64,000 bases of DNA from Owenia fusiformis (GCA_903813345.2 CAIIXF020000009.1:5762030-5826029), one strand, 5' to 3'. Counted from the first letter of the stretch, positions 1 through 12,399 are shown. Program-made: numbers and translations. The notes: generated from the sequence alone by a model not told the origin.

Positions 1-539
1 GGAAGATAAGGGCTTCTTGTTTAGAAGTGATTTTGTACTTCTTTCCTATACTGTAATAGACAAGGTTATAACAGGTGAGAGTCGATGACATCACTTCCTG
101 AAAGAAATCTGAAAAGATGGCAGCTTACTGGGAATAAGTACTACATTTTTAAATGATCAAAATTGACCATATGAAAAATATTTCCCGTGTTTTGCTAAAT
201 ATGTAGATTGTAGCTACCATATCAGGAGAAAAATAGTCTGGCTAGGAATGTTCCTTTAAATAATTACATATTATATTGATAGGCATATTATATTATAGGA
301 TTTAAGCCAATGACTCAATGCATTGTAGATGATTAAATTTAACATATGTCCTGATTCTAGACTATGAACGAGGGTGGTAGTCCGAATTCAAAGCCTAGAC
401 TAGAAGACATAAGTGAATTGAAGCATCCACTATTCATTGAATCATGTGCTTTAATTCAATTTCACACATTGCAAAATATTTTTTACAATTTCACTTAACA
501 GAATGATATTTTTTCAAAGATATGTTGTACTTTTAGAAT

Positions 540-1500
540 CATTTGCTTCAAAGAATTGAACTATGGCGGCCTTTACTCGTTATTTTACGATTTTTGTTGT
601 AACTCGAAAAGTAGTCGAGCGATTTTGTTCATATTTGGTATATGAATACTATAAGCATGGCACACTGTCTAAGGTTGAAGACCACAGTAGAGTTTCCCAT
701 AGGTGGCCATTATAACATTTTACCCTGTATCTTATTAACGATTAGTATCCAAGCCTAGTGCAACATACCACAGTGTTCGGGAGAGACTCGCCTAGACTGC
801 TATAACAATCTTACCATGGGTTGTCCACCGAATTTTTGAGATAAATAAACTTGAAGACACTAACCCCCTCTATCGTCAGATTTCTCAGAGAATTCTGGTA
901 AAATCACCAAGGTCAAAATCACTCCGCCGCCAGCTTAAAATGAGATTTCCCACTGAACGTTGGCATGTTTTCAGATAAAGCAGGACCTACCTTATAAATA
1001 TTTAGTCCCAATTCACTCCAATGGGGTAGGAAAGGAGAAAAATGACTTTTTATACAGAAAACCAAATCACTAGTGTCCTTACTCAGGACTATATCCTAAT
1101 GACTCTTCTGGTAGAAGGCGGCCATTTTAACGTATTTTACTATAACACGAAAAGTAGTGGAGCGATTTTGTTCATATTTGGTATGTGAATACTATAAGCA
1201 TGGCACACTGTCTAGTGACACTTTTGGTAGAAGGCAGCCATTTTGAAAAATGGCCGTCATTTTAACGTATTTTACTAAAACTCGAAAAGTAGTAGAGCGA
1301 TTTTGTTCATATTTGATGCGTGAATACTATAAGCGTGGCACACTGTCTAATGACACTTTTGGTAGAAGGTGGCCATTTTGAAAAATGGCTGCCATTTTTG
1401 CTGTATACTTTGTTTGTAAAAAAATGTCAGCCATGGCTGTTCGATGGGATTTGCTACACTTTGGTGTTGCTGTTGTCTAGTTGAAGGATGGATGGACGGA
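540..1500. repeat. Dispersed repeat, partly tandem (GGCCATTTTGAAAAATGG family)
   Basis: A block containing a wide-spaced (G)GCCATTTT motif, a phrase around AGAGCGATTTTGTTCATATT, and CATGGCACACTGTCT occurs near 560-690, 1100-1220 and 1230-1440. It recurs at 28620-29060. The 1420-1500 end (GCCATGGCTGTTCGATG then TTGCTACACTTTGG) is also found at the end of the second locus, so this is one repeat family. It has no coding capacity that I can see. Confidence 0.75.
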
Positions 1501-2399
1501 CAAATGGAGGGGTCTCTATAGCTTATCCCCTAATCTTCGTTGGATTGAACTATTGTGAATATGGTTTGTTGGACAAATAAAACTGATTGAATGTCTAAAA
1601 GCAAATAATGAAGTGGTAATTTATTTAAAATCATTAAAATCTCAAACATGCTTGCTTTGGTCTAGTCACTTAATTCCTAAATGGCCCGTAATTAGTATCT
1701 ATATACCTTATTAGATGCAGTGAAGGAGTTAAATCATTGGGATATGAATAAATCATGGAAAACATATTTTGTACATATTTCTCATCATTTAGGGTTACCC
1801 AGTAGTTTACAAGCTGACCTTTGCAAAATATATTTTACTTACTATCCTCATTTGCTATCACGCTATCTAGTTTCTTTCCAAATTGGCCTGAATTGCCTGG
1901 TTTATTGGTTTAAGCGAACCGTCCATTTCGTCGAACCATCATTTTGCTAAGGTTGTTTGTGATGAATATACAATATTCAGTTACATATAACTGTACAGCA
2001 ACTTTATGCAAGGGAAGGTAATTGTGTGAGAGCACATAAAGTACATGAAGTATTGACCCACTTGTCTCAGTGAATCTTATAAACATTGCATAAAGTTTTT
2101 TCTATGCAATGATTGGCTCACAGTTACTTATAGTGTAAGTTATTTTATTTCTAAACAGTGTGGAATAGAGTGTATAAACTTTTACAGTTTCAAGCAGGTT
2201 TTAGTGTTTTCTGACCAATGATACATTCAGACTTATTCATTTCACGATTATGTAATACTGACCTACATATCTGTATAGCATATCTTTAACATGTGATCAA
2301 GAAGGGGACTTCAAGTTTCCAAACTTATGAAGGGAGTGTACCTGTGTACATGTAGATATATTGCTCCTACATGAACTACATGTCCCCTGGTATTATGAA

Positions 2400-2690
2400 T
2401 ATAGTAAAACCGTCTTAGCTGAACCCCACTGAGACTGGCTAAAAGACAGTCGGACAGTCTAATCAAGGGAAAGATCAATACCCGGTGATTTCAGCGGGAA
2501 GTGGCGTTTCGTTCATTGGATGAGCTGCGCGCGCACGCATAAATGTGATTATCCAATATAATTAGGGGAGGGCTATTTGAAGTAGTTTTTGGTCTCAGGC
2601 GCGACCCAGGGCTGTTGTCTTAAGGACATTTCGTTGAAAATGAGCCATTCGGCTGATAATTGGTAAGAGTTTGCGATCTTATAATGTATA
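2400..2690 (+). promoter_or_regulatory. Possible promoter / first-exon region (CpG-rich patch)
   Basis: This short patch is richer in CG than its surroundings (GCTGCGCGCGCACGCATAAA near 2524) and has an inverted CCAAT box (ATTGGATGA near 2516). It is followed by an ATG at 2640 (ATGAGCCATTCGGCTG) and a donor-like GGTAAGAG about 25 bp later. It could be a transcription start with a short first exon. The mini-frame does not join the 18868 exon without a stop, so it cannot be that myosin exon's direct coding partner. Confidence 0.2.
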
Positions 2691-4181
2691 ACTGTTACTC
2701 AGACACATATTTTGACACGATTCTGTTGGAAATAAGCTTTGAACCGAGAGATATTCACGATTGATATGCACATTTTTGATTGTGCCATTGCTTTTCTATT
2801 GCACAACCCATGTATTGATAGAAGAAACATTAATAATACAGATTGGTTTACCTTCAATACATGGCAGACACTACATATCGGTCTATTAATACCAGTTTGT
2901 GCCTTAAATAGTTTTATATTTCCATCCACGGCCTGGAGCCTGGGTGTGTTTGTCTCTTATGTGTATGCTTGTGCATGGACTTTTAATCACTAGCAGAATT
3001 TAACATGATGCAAACTCGACATTATAACTCATGCTGTAACATTTTGACTTCGCTGGAAAACAATAGGAATTATTTTTCTTGCCAATCAATCATGAATCAC
3101 AATCAAAATTTCAGAATGATCAATCAGGCAATGATCCAAATCAAGTTATAACATTATATGATATTCAGCAAGAAGTCCGGTAGAAATACAGAATATTTAA
3201 ACATCAAAGCTGAAAGTTAAAAGTTAATCTGTCAATTTTCTGTCTGCAAAAGAGCGTCCCAAGAGCGTTTACATTTGACACAATAACAGACTGAGGCCTT
3301 GAAATCTAGGATTCCCCAGGAAAATATGACGTCATACTAATTATCATAAGGATTTCCCTATTGGGGTGGGTCGAGCCTTGTTCGAAAACACAATCCATAA
3401 ATACATGCTAATTTCTAAGTAGATAGGAAGTGTATAACGTGTTTATCGATTTTGTTTAAAGATTTAATCCATTATCAAATTGTTTAAGTGGATAAAGTGG
3501 TCACACTTGCTTCAATTCATAGCGAAATCGACGGATAGAAACTGACCGAATTCCCGATATCCTACCCCGTATTACTGTAGGCTATAAGCACAGTGACCTA
3601 CAGAGGGCGCTATCACAAACAAGTACTGGACGAACCGATAAATTCCCGGGTATTGTAACGCCCTTGGTCTAATCGGAAGGTGTACACATATTTCAAGGTT
3701 TTCTAATATGGTTGTCTATTGCACATTAAAATGCAAAATAATGCATTCACACCAAGAGGTGTTCAGATGTACAGAGTCAATGTGAGATTAAACTTTTGGA
3801 ACTGTGAAAAGGTGTTCATATTAAGATATATATGCATAAAGAATTATTGATTTCAGTTAAATTAAACTGATTTTTCGATTTATCTTCTGCTGATCAAAAC
3901 TAAGGAAAAAAATCAGAAGCACTCGTTGCCATAAGTCGCGCCCTCAAAACCCGGGTTTGCCGTCATCCAAACCCGCCTTTGCAAAAAAACGAACGGTGCA
4001 TTATTTGACTCGTTCGTGTTATTTTCGAGAGTTTTCAAACCAGAATTTTCATTGCTTTTATTAGAAGGGTTCCTCGTAATTAACTCTTAACTGTGGATAT
4101 GTTGACTTAAATGCAACGGACCTTTAACGAGATGTTTTGGCATAGGGTTATGAATGAAGTAACTAGTATGATGAACAAGCT

Positions 4182-4600
4182 CACTGGCGGATCTGGGGGA
4201 GGGACAGCCCCCCCCCCCCCTTGGGTGGGCCCAGAAAAAAATTAAGCCCCAAAAAGCCCAAAACGAGTGGGCCTTTTTGGGCATTACTGGGCCTTTTTTA
4301 CTGTTTTGTCAGCCTTGAAATTTGCACCCCCCCCCCCCTCCCCCTTTGTTGGTTTCTGGATCTGCCCCTGAAGGCAGTGGCCGATCCAAAAATTAACAAG
4401 GGGGGGGGGAAATTTAGTCTGTAAAAAAATTTCTTAGCTTGCACCTTTAAAACCAAAAATTGGGTCCAATTTTTAAAACAAAAATGCCCTTTAAGGCCAA
4501 ATTATGCCCAAAATACCCATTTCTTAAGGCCTTCCCCAAAATTTTGGGTCCAAAAAGTAAAAAAAATCTGGGGGGCAGGTCCTAGTGTTTTTTTAGAGCA
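4182..4600. repeat. Degenerate transposon-like repeat with long C/G runs
   Basis: Runs of 10-14 C or G alternate with GGGCC/TTTTGGG words. The ends read CACTGGCGGATCTGGGG and, near 4370, GCAGTGGCCGATCC. The same end words and internal phrase (GGGCCTTTTTGGGCAT) occur at 21429-21678, so this is a dispersed non-coding element. Confidence 0.6.
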
Positions 4601-5134
4601 ATTAGTAAATACATTGCCAGGTTTGTGAAATGGATTAATTTTAGCAAAATCAAGTATATCTGTTGGCACAATCAAGCACAATTGTCACAATCAATCTCTA
4701 TCTAAAATCACTATATCATGTCATGCCATATCATGATCAAATCCCTTCAAGAGATCTTTTATTGGGTCTAGTAATGCAAATGAGGAGTTGTACATTTAAA
4801 ATTGAATCATGTTTAATCATGTTAATGGGAATGAATTGAAGAGATGAAGAGAACATTAACAAGTAAATACAATATCAAGTCATTTGGGAGTTGAACCCAA
4901 ACCAAAGAATATTACTTCCTTGGTGAAGCCCACACAACTTTGAACAATATTGTAAAAACACATTTATGTTCATTTTTGACAAACTTGCCCTCTGCTTTTA
5001 CAAGGACTTGGGACCTTCTAGCTAGGCTAGGTAGCATTACAAGTTTGTCGGTCTTCACTCTTCACTAAACTTGGACACTCTATCGCTTAGTGGCTTTGCC
5101 GTCCATCTTGTTCTTCTCCACTCTTTTCCTATAG

Positions 5135-5263
5135 GATTTCGTACTCCTGGGTATCGCGACTTTAGGAACAAAGGCCGGATTAACCAGGACACAGCTAGTC
5201 CCTGGAGTAGGAGCAATCATAACATACCTTGGAGCAGGAGCTGGAGGAGCACTTGCACTGGAG
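5135..5263 (+). CDS. Possible orphan exon, glycine/alanine-rich hydrophobic peptide
   Basis: After a pyrimidine-rich tract and TATAG acceptor at 5131-5134, one frame is open for 43 codons with balanced, coding-like composition. It begins DFVLLGIATLGTKAGLTR and passes through PGVGAIITYLGAGAGGALALE. It ends at GAG|GTGAATG, a plausible donor. If not spliced there, the frame stops at about 5288 after nine more residues. The Gly/Ala-rich hydrophobic stretch looks like a membrane segment. I do not recognise a family, no partner exon was found, and it may be a relic carried by a repeat. Confidence 0.3.
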
Positions 5264-5363
5264 GTGAATGAAATCAAGTTGGAAGTTGGTTGAGGGTTGG
5301 TTGAGGTTGAAAGGCAAGAGTATCAGGAAGAATCCTCCTGTTCACTCGTGAATAGGGCACATA

Positions 5364-6396
5364 CAGGGTGGTCCATAAGTTCCAGGAATGAGTCTGGCAT
5401 TTCATTAATATTTGGATAATGTGCTTGATATTTGGCCAGAATGTGTCCAAACTATCTGCTGACCATCTTGCAAAAATTCATGGTGATCCATGCATAACTG
5501 CTGTTAAACTGGTTACCATGGTAACGTGACCACGTGGTATGCGGGGCACTATTTTAATGTTGCGTTTTTTATTTTTTTGATGCGATCGTGGCACCCATTT
5601 TGCCTTTACTCTGCGCATTTTTAGGTCATTTCTGATAATCCTGCCTATGGTTGTTTTACTTATATTAAGTTTTCCTTGAAGATCTCTTGTGGAAATCCGT
5701 CTATCACAGAAAATTTCTTCTTCAATCCTATCCTTATTTGTCTGTATCCTATCTCTTAAAGGACGGCCACACCTAGGGTCATCTTCTGGTGAGATCCTCC
5801 CTGAGGAGAAACGTTTGTGCCAGTGGTAGATCCTACCTGTTGACATAGCACCATCTCCATATGCATTCCTGAGGAACTTTATAGTTTCAGGAGCTGTCAT
5901 TCCATTTCTTACACAGTCTTGGATAGATGTCCTTTGTCCCTGATGACATTCTTTTGGTTTTCAAGATGGCTGATTTTCAAAAATGGTGGGGCTTTGTTGG
6001 CAAATGACAATTATGACATCACACAAGACAGTGACCTGAATCCACAATATAACCCCATTGACAGTTGTGATGTCATCAATGATGTCATTAGTCATTGTTA
6101 TGGATATATTTTGATTATCAACATAACAAGTAGGTTGCTGGGAGTGAAGTGTGTGGTTTTTGCAAGAAGTGGTGTCACATCAAAAAAATAAAAAACGCAA
6201 CATTAAAATAGTGCCCCGCATACCACGTGGTCACGTTACCATGGTAACCAGTTTAACAGCAGTTATGCATGGATCACCATGAATTTTTGCAAGATGGTCA
6301 GCAGATAGTTTGGACACATTCTGGCCAAATATCAAGCACATTATCCAAATATTAATGAAATGCCAGACTCATTCCTGGAACTTATGGACCACCCTG
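5364..6396 (-). mobile_element. Internally deleted mariner-like transposon with 218-bp inverted repeats
   Basis: The element begins CAGGGTGGTCCATAAGTTCC and ends with its complement, flanked on both sides by TA (5362-5363 and 6397-6398), the target duplication of Tc1/mariner elements. The inverted repeats are 5364-5581 and 6179-6396, each 218 bp and near-identical by eye, which suggests fairly recent mobility. Between them lies only the N-terminal part of a transposase on the - strand, so it is non-autonomous. Confidence 0.88.
5478..5958 (-). pseudogene. Truncated mariner-like transposase, DNA-binding part only
   Basis: The - strand frame reads QRTSIQDC near its start, then ETIKFLRNAYGDGAMSTGR, YHWHKRFSSGR and EDDPRCGRPLRD, then RRISTRDLQGKLNISKTTIG. 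This is the paired helix-turn-helix layout of mariner transposases, including the WHKRF..GR..PEDDPR.GRP linker. The frame is open from about 5958; the first ATG is at 5900. It runs into the element's own inverted repeat at 5581 and stops at 5478. The catalytic DD(D/E) domain is entirely missing, so it cannot transpose itself; a DNA-binding-only product could in principle still bind the repeats. Identification rests on motif recall, not a search. Confidence 0.8.
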
Positions 6397-7179
6397 TATA
6401 TGCTATCTTGGGCATTGAACTCCTCCAGATGCATAATCCCTTCTTCAAAAACTCTCATCTGCATCACCCTCAACATGCTCCATGTTGGCTGCCTCCTCAT
6501 TTTCAGGATCAGTTAGGAAGTCCTGGAGTGTGTAGCTAGTTTTTGGGTAAAGGTACTCTGCCCCAATCAACTCTCCAGAAATATTTAACAATTTTTAGTG
6601 AATGGAAGGTCTTGTAGGTGTCTACATTTCTGCACATTTATAAAGATAAAGGTACATTTCTGCACATTTAATAGGTATTGCCCTTATACACTCTCCAGAA
6701 ATTTTAAATGTTTAGAATTTTTTTAAAGAATCAAAGGCTTCAGAGACACCACATATTGACCAGAACAGATGGAAGCAAGATAACTTGGTATTTTTCAAGC
6801 TATAGCAGGTGGTGGGAGCTCAACAGTAATTTCAACCTAGTTTACATACCTATGTCCCTCCTAAGAGGGGTGAACTATTTCTGGAGCTATTTCTACATCA
6901 AACACATTAAGCCTAAACTAGCCAACTGCACTGTGCAGCAGAGTGTCTTAGTGGAAGGATGGCTAGATGAGGTTGCTGCATGGACCCTGTGCTCATTCCA
7001 CCTTGCTAAACCTTCCTGAAATGCAAGGCACTGGCCCTGGTTCCTTAAAGTAAAGTTCAATCATTTTTAAACATTTTAATAATAACATACATAATAATAT
7101 TATATTATATATATTATAAGACCCATCAAAGCAGTATTCACATATGCTAATATTTAAATAACATGACAAAATGTCACCA

Positions 7180-8050
7180 CCTAGTTAGGTCATTGAAGGT
7201 CAAATGTCAAATCTTAAGTCAAATCTAAAGTCAGATTTGAACTTCTGAGAACACGTAGATGATTTTGAAATTTTTTTTAGTCAATTTGAAGCAAGTTGAA
7301 AAAAGACCTTTTTGACCTTGAGAAGGTCATTGAAGGTCAAAGGTCAAATCTAAAGTCAGATTTGAACTTCTGAGAACTTGTAAAGTCAAATTTCAACTTC
7401 TGAAAAGATGTAGATGATTTTGAAAAAAAAATTTGGTCAATTTGAAGCAAGTTGAAAACAGACCTTTTTGACCTTTTTTGACCTTGAGAAGGTCATTAAA
7501 GGTCAAATGTCAAATCTAAAGTCAGATTTGAATTTCTTTCTACATGTAGATGATTTTGAAAAAAAAATTAGTCAATTTGAAGCAAGTTGAAAAAAGACCT
7601 TTTTGACCTTTTTTGACCTTGAGAAGGTCATTGAAGGTCAAATGTCAAATCTAAAGTCATATTTGAATTTCTGAGTACATGTAGATGATTTTGAAAAAAA
7701 AATTTAGTCAATTTGAAGCAAGATGAAAAAATACCTTTTTGACCTTTTTTGACATTGAGAAGGTCATTGAAGGTCAAATTTCAAATCTAAAGTCAAATCT
7801 AAAGTCATATTTGAATTTCTGAGTACATGTAGATGATTTTGAAAAAAAAATTTAGTCAATTTGAAGCAAGATGAAAAAATACCTTTTTGACCTTTTTTGA
7901 CATTGAGAAGGTCATTGAAGGTCAAATGTCAAATCTAAAGTCAGATTTGAATTTCTGAGAACATGTAGATGATTTTGAAAAAAAAATTTGAAAATCAATT
8001 TGAAGCAAGTTGAAAAAAGACCTTTTTGACCTTTTTTGACTTTGAGACAG
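7180..8050. repeat. Tandem repeat (about 110-165 bp unit) dense in AGGTCA half-sites
   Basis: About six imperfect units share GAGAAGGTCATTGAAGGTCA, AATCTAAAGTCAGATTTGAA, ATGTAGATGATTTTGAAAAA and TCAATTTGAAGCAAGTTGAA. Unit starts marked by GAGAAGGTCATT fall near 7319, 7485, 7619, 7757 and 7905. Each unit has several AGGTCA/TGACCT words, and 7334-7346 is a perfect direct repeat with one-base spacing. Related single copies, in the other orientation, are at 29840-29950 and 30360-31000. Confidence 0.85.
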
Positions 8051-9971
8051 TCTGCATTGTCAGACACTACAAAATTATTTATCAAATGGATAAAGGCCCC
8101 ATGTCAAGTTTGGATATATAGTTTTAATCATTTAAATATTACTTTTAATGACTTAAAAAACTATTTAGATAGGTTGCTCACTTTGTAATTTTCAAATATT
8201 TGAATTTTAAATGGGGCCTTTAATTTCTTCAGAATATTCCAAATAAGTAAAGACGCAAGCGATGTTGAGCCCCGGGGACATCTGTAGATGGGAAGTGTTA
8301 CCCTACCTTTCACTAATGTCCCAACCTCCATGTACAGAGGAACAGGTTCTCAGATCTAGGTCCAGAAGTTGTGCTCGATAGTATTGCGTCCATCTCTACC
8401 TTTAAAGGTATTGAATGCTTAAAATAATTATCCGACCTTGGGGGACTTTGGGATTTGGGAAACGATTGAAGGACCACATCTCATGTTGCTTGCAGCAGCT
8501 CTGTATCTGTCACATCATCTGTGAAAAGATCCTCTTGTTGCCCTTTCTTCACTCCACTGTAAATAAAATAGGTCCATTTCAAAAGATTAATGTGAAAAAT
8601 ATGTATTATGATGAGTATAACATACAATGCATTTGCCAGTTTGATCACTTGTGTGCAACAAAGGGTTAGGCTAACCTGAGTGGAAAACTCTGGAGAAGCC
8701 CCTAGGATCATTAAGTGCATTCATTATATATCGGACTCAAGATATTATTTGATTTTTAAGATATGTTGACAGGGTTTTCATTAGCAGCAGGCAAGAGGCA
8801 ATTTTCACCTGTTGTTTTCACAAAATCGCCTGTTGTTTTCAGGGATTTTTCAACTTTTCCATGTTAAAGGATGTGTCTGGGTATATGCCCTTTTGGTCCC
8901 TCAGTCAAATGAATGTGAAATATGGTTTTTATTACTGACCTAGTTATATTTGATAAGTATATTTACTTTTTCACAAGTTTTGATGCATAATTAACCCCCT
9001 ACTGAGAGTCAGAATAAGTATCTTAACAAACAAAAAAATAGTCATTATCATAGAAAAAAACTCCAATGGCAACATGTATGACATACAAAGAAGAAATAAC
9101 TTAATGACCCATGAAGAATTAAAGAGAAAATCATATTTTTGAAAAATATATTTAAGGATTAAAATTTTTTCAAATTTTTGAATTTCCCGCCAGTTTAATT
9201 TGAAGGGGGAAAAACAAGATGGTTGCCATTTGATATGAGAAATATCAGAAAAAAAGTTGCTTCACTTTTAGTTTTCACAATGAGCACAGTTTTCCGGTTT
9301 AGGTTTTTTGACTGATTCTGACTCTTCATCACCAGGGTCATGTATAGAGATTATAAAATTGAAACCGGAATGTTGTGCTCAGCATGAATTTGACTGGAAT
9401 ATGTGTAACTTCACCAACATAATTGAAGTCTCAAAACTGGATGCTCAGTAACTTTGAGTGACTATAATCCCTTGATTACCCAGATAAACACCAATTCACT
9501 TATCCAGAAATACCATTCAATGTCTATACAAAGAAAGTAACCAATGTTTTGGAAGATAAGTTTCAAACTTTTTGCATAATTAATTCATTTAATATTTGCC
9601 ATTGATTTTTTTTCAATTCTGACAAAGTGATATGCACTGTCTTTGATGCCAATATTCTTCATCAATTGTGATACAAATTAATATTTTTGTAATCTCAGAA
9701 GAAGGATAAGATATTGAAGTTTAATAATATGTGTAATTGAGTTGGTTTTTCAGACATTACAATTTTCAATATTTTCTAAGTCGATACCCAGACTCATTCC
9801 CAGACTCATCCTTTATGATTTCCATAAATTTTTCCTGTTTTCTTTTATTTAGCCTGTTGTGAGAAATTCTAGTGAAACCCCTGTGTTTGTGTAATACTAT
9901 AGAGTTCACATTAGCTTCGGCGGGTTTCAAAATAATTTTATAACATGTTTGTACATACTAGTAATATTATT

Positions 9972-10093
9972 TGAGGTGTAACAAAAAATTGTTACATACT
10001 GTAACAATTTTTTTTATACCTCAATCAAACATTTAAACACTAATATATTCACTGTTGTAACAGTGAATATCTTTCAGTGTTTGAATGTTTGAT
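9972..10093. repeat. Two adjacent near-perfect hairpins
   Basis: 9972-10023 folds TGAGGTGTAACAAAAAATTG against its complement ending ATACCTCA with a loop of about 5 nt. Immediately after, 10024-10093 folds ATCAAACATTTAAACAC against GTGTTTGAATGTTTGAT, with an inner ATATTCACTGTT/AACAGTGAATAT stem. They could be one degenerate palindromic transposon (related TGTACGTACAT/GCTAGAAATA words follow) or a transcribed double-hairpin RNA; the sequence alone does not decide. Confidence 0.6.
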
Positions 10094-10360
10094 TTCTAAA
10101 TTTTGTTATACGTCCGTACATGCTAGAAATAAAGTTAGAGATCCTACATATTGTGGATCAAAAAAAATTTTGCATGTGTAAAAACTTGAAATAATACTGG
10201 GGCCATTCAGAATAATGCTAGAAATAAGACTAGAGCTCTTAACAGCTCCAAAATATTTTTAGCATGTACGCACATATAAGAATATTGCTCGGGCTATTAA
10301 GAAAATTCTTACTGCGATTTCCCTAAAATGTTTAACATGTACGTAACTGAGAAAATGGAT

Positions 10361-10765
10361 CTATATACAGTACTTAATCAGCTTCTGGGGTCTTTTCTGC
10401 TTGGAACCCTTTAACTTCTTCATCTCTAAGGCCTCTTTGCCCTCCAGAAATGCCATAAGGTACTTGACCAGGGCTGCCTTGTTCTGGCTCAGGGATGCAG
10501 GAGTTGCACACTCTTTGTCGACAGATTCTACAATGTATGCAGCATACCCAAAGAATTCTTTACAAGCCACTTGAAGGTCTGGCCTCTGAAGGCAGCAAAC
10601 TGTAACATGAAGTGAGGGAGCCAATCCCACTCTTCCTTCGCACCAGGTCCAGTTTTCTTTGCTTGTGCCAGCACCTCAGCTAGGGCCATGGCCCTCCCAA
10701 CAGCCTTCCTCGCCTTATTGACTTGGGCAGCTTTTGCAGCTTTCTTGCTCAGACATAGGTGCATT
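10361..10765 (-). pseudogene. Unidentified coding remnant, frameshifted
   Basis: Two - strand frames with coding-like composition abut. From 10764 the first reads KKAAKAAQVNKARKAVGRAM and ends its convincing part at EEWDWLPHFMLQFAAFRG near 10590. From there the other frame continues with RPDLQVACKEFFGYAAYI, SLSQNKAALVKYLMAFLEG and a lysine-rich end, stopping at 10361. A small indel near 10580-10590 would explain the switch. The joined product would be about 130 residues, helical, Ala/Lys-rich. I do not recognise the family; a decayed transposon ORF or a retro-copied host gene are both possible. Local GC is clearly higher than in the flanks. Confidence 0.45.
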
Positions 10766-10768
10766 CAT

Positions 10769-10816
10769 GCGCCTCTGGGCCTTTATATATTTATCTGAGA
10801 TTTGTCATGGCCCCAG
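10769..10816. repeat. Inverted repeat GCGCCTCTGGGCC ... GGCCCCAGAGGCGC
   Basis: A GC-rich stem of about 13 bp encloses a loop of about 25 nt just upstream of the - strand coding remnant. It may be a terminator-like hairpin or an end of the element that carried the remnant. Confidence 0.5.
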
Positions 10817-11605
10817 AGGCGCATCACCAAGCATTAAAAACCCTAGGCAAGTTGAGATTCTGAAAAACAACCGATCGGTTGTTTTTGCTTTTTCTCGGAG
10901 CTCCTTACCTTAATCTTTTAAATTTTTGGACCACTATGTAGCGACGTTGTTTGTCTTCAAATTGACCCTAGTTGTAATCATGTTTATAGTGGAAATTATA
11001 TCAAGAAGCGTCTTTGTATTTTTCAGGTTAGAGAAAGTCGAACGAATTCTCAAAATTGAGTTGACCTACATAATTTATGCGCATGCGTGATGTCACAAGT
11101 CACGTGACTAAATGAATCTGCATATGGTCTAAACAATTAAGAGTCACTATCTCTGTTTGGTATTCCTTATTAAAACTAGAAACTATAATAAAAGTCACTG
11201 TCTATAATGAGAATTCCTTAATTAAACTTCAACATATGTGATTCACTCCCGGGGATTCACTGTTGAATATTGCTTACTATGCAGTCTGATTGATATGAAC
11301 TTTATGTAGTAAAATAGATGGCATCGTATACATTATGGAATTCCCTATCTCTTCTCGCGAAGTCTCGTGCCGCTATAGAAAATTTTGAAATAATTTAAAA
11401 AGTGATGATTTTCCTATAGTATCAGCGCAATTACATCGTGCAGAACAACTTATGTATGGTAAGTTTAACAATTTATCATATAACATTACATTGGGACAAA
11501 TATATTTAAAAAAACCAAATGGGAATCAAAAGAAATCAACTCCAAAGTAGCGCTGGGTTCAAAAAAATTTAATTTTCTGAAGTTTGAGGATTTTAATACA
11601 GGTGC

Positions 11606-11668
11606 ATCCACGGCTCTAGTGACCCTATCAAAACTCCGAGAGTCAAATAAGTCACTAGAGCCGTGGAT
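11606..11668. repeat. Perfect 18-bp inverted repeat
   Basis: ATCCACGGCTCTAGTGAC at 11606-11623 is exactly complementary to 11651-11668, with a 27-nt loop. No coding or tRNA features surround it. It may be the core of a small palindromic transposon. Nearby, 11079-11108 carries TGCGCATGCG, TGATGTCA and CACGTGAC, resembling NRF1-, CRE- and E-box sites, but no gene start can be tied to them. Confidence 0.55.
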
Positions 11669-12399
11669 CCACGTCTAGCTCAGACACAGCTTTCCACTCG
11701 ATAGTCTCACGAAGAGGCTAGACATATTCTGAAACATACCCCCAGGTTATTTTTCTTATTTGTTATCATTTGAGGGCCAATTCTTTGCTAGACTCTAACA
11801 CTAAACTGCTAAATGTCAAGAATAAGGCTCTTAGTTCTTCATTTCAAAAGTCTGAGAAAAGTAAACATCAAAACTACGACTCGAAACCCGCATATATATT
11901 TTTTGAAAAAATGAAAGAATGTTTCCTGCTACAATGAAGCTGTCTATACCCTCTCAGTTCGTCAGAAATCGCCGATGAGTTTTCAAAGTACCAGTAGATC
12001 TAAAAAAATCCGTTTTTTGAAATATTTCAAAATTCGATCGATCATTTCGTAGAGAAATACTTCGATTTTAGAGTGGAAACTTACCAATTCTCGTCTCTGG
12101 GTAGATATTCTCCAAAACATACCATGGTTTTGCTATGAAAAACAGTTATCACGGAGTAAATCCAACTCAAAGTACGCATTTTCTTCATTTCAAAATTCAA
12201 ACTAGTTGAAAACAAAGATGGCTGAACTATGAAGTGACAAGTTGGAGTAGAAGGGGTCTTTTGACTTTTGGTACTTTAGGCCACTGATAAAAATAACTGA
12301 TTTTCATGTGTTTAACATTTACTAAGTACAAAATACCAGGTATATCATTCTAATTAAGCACATTTTTCTATTTCTTAGCCTCATTAAACACTTATTTCG

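Noticed and set aside
2640-2664. First coding exon of the myosin (ATGAGCCATTCGGCTG, donor GTAAGAG)
   Set aside because: Joining it to 18868 shifts the frame and meets a stop after about 20 codons.
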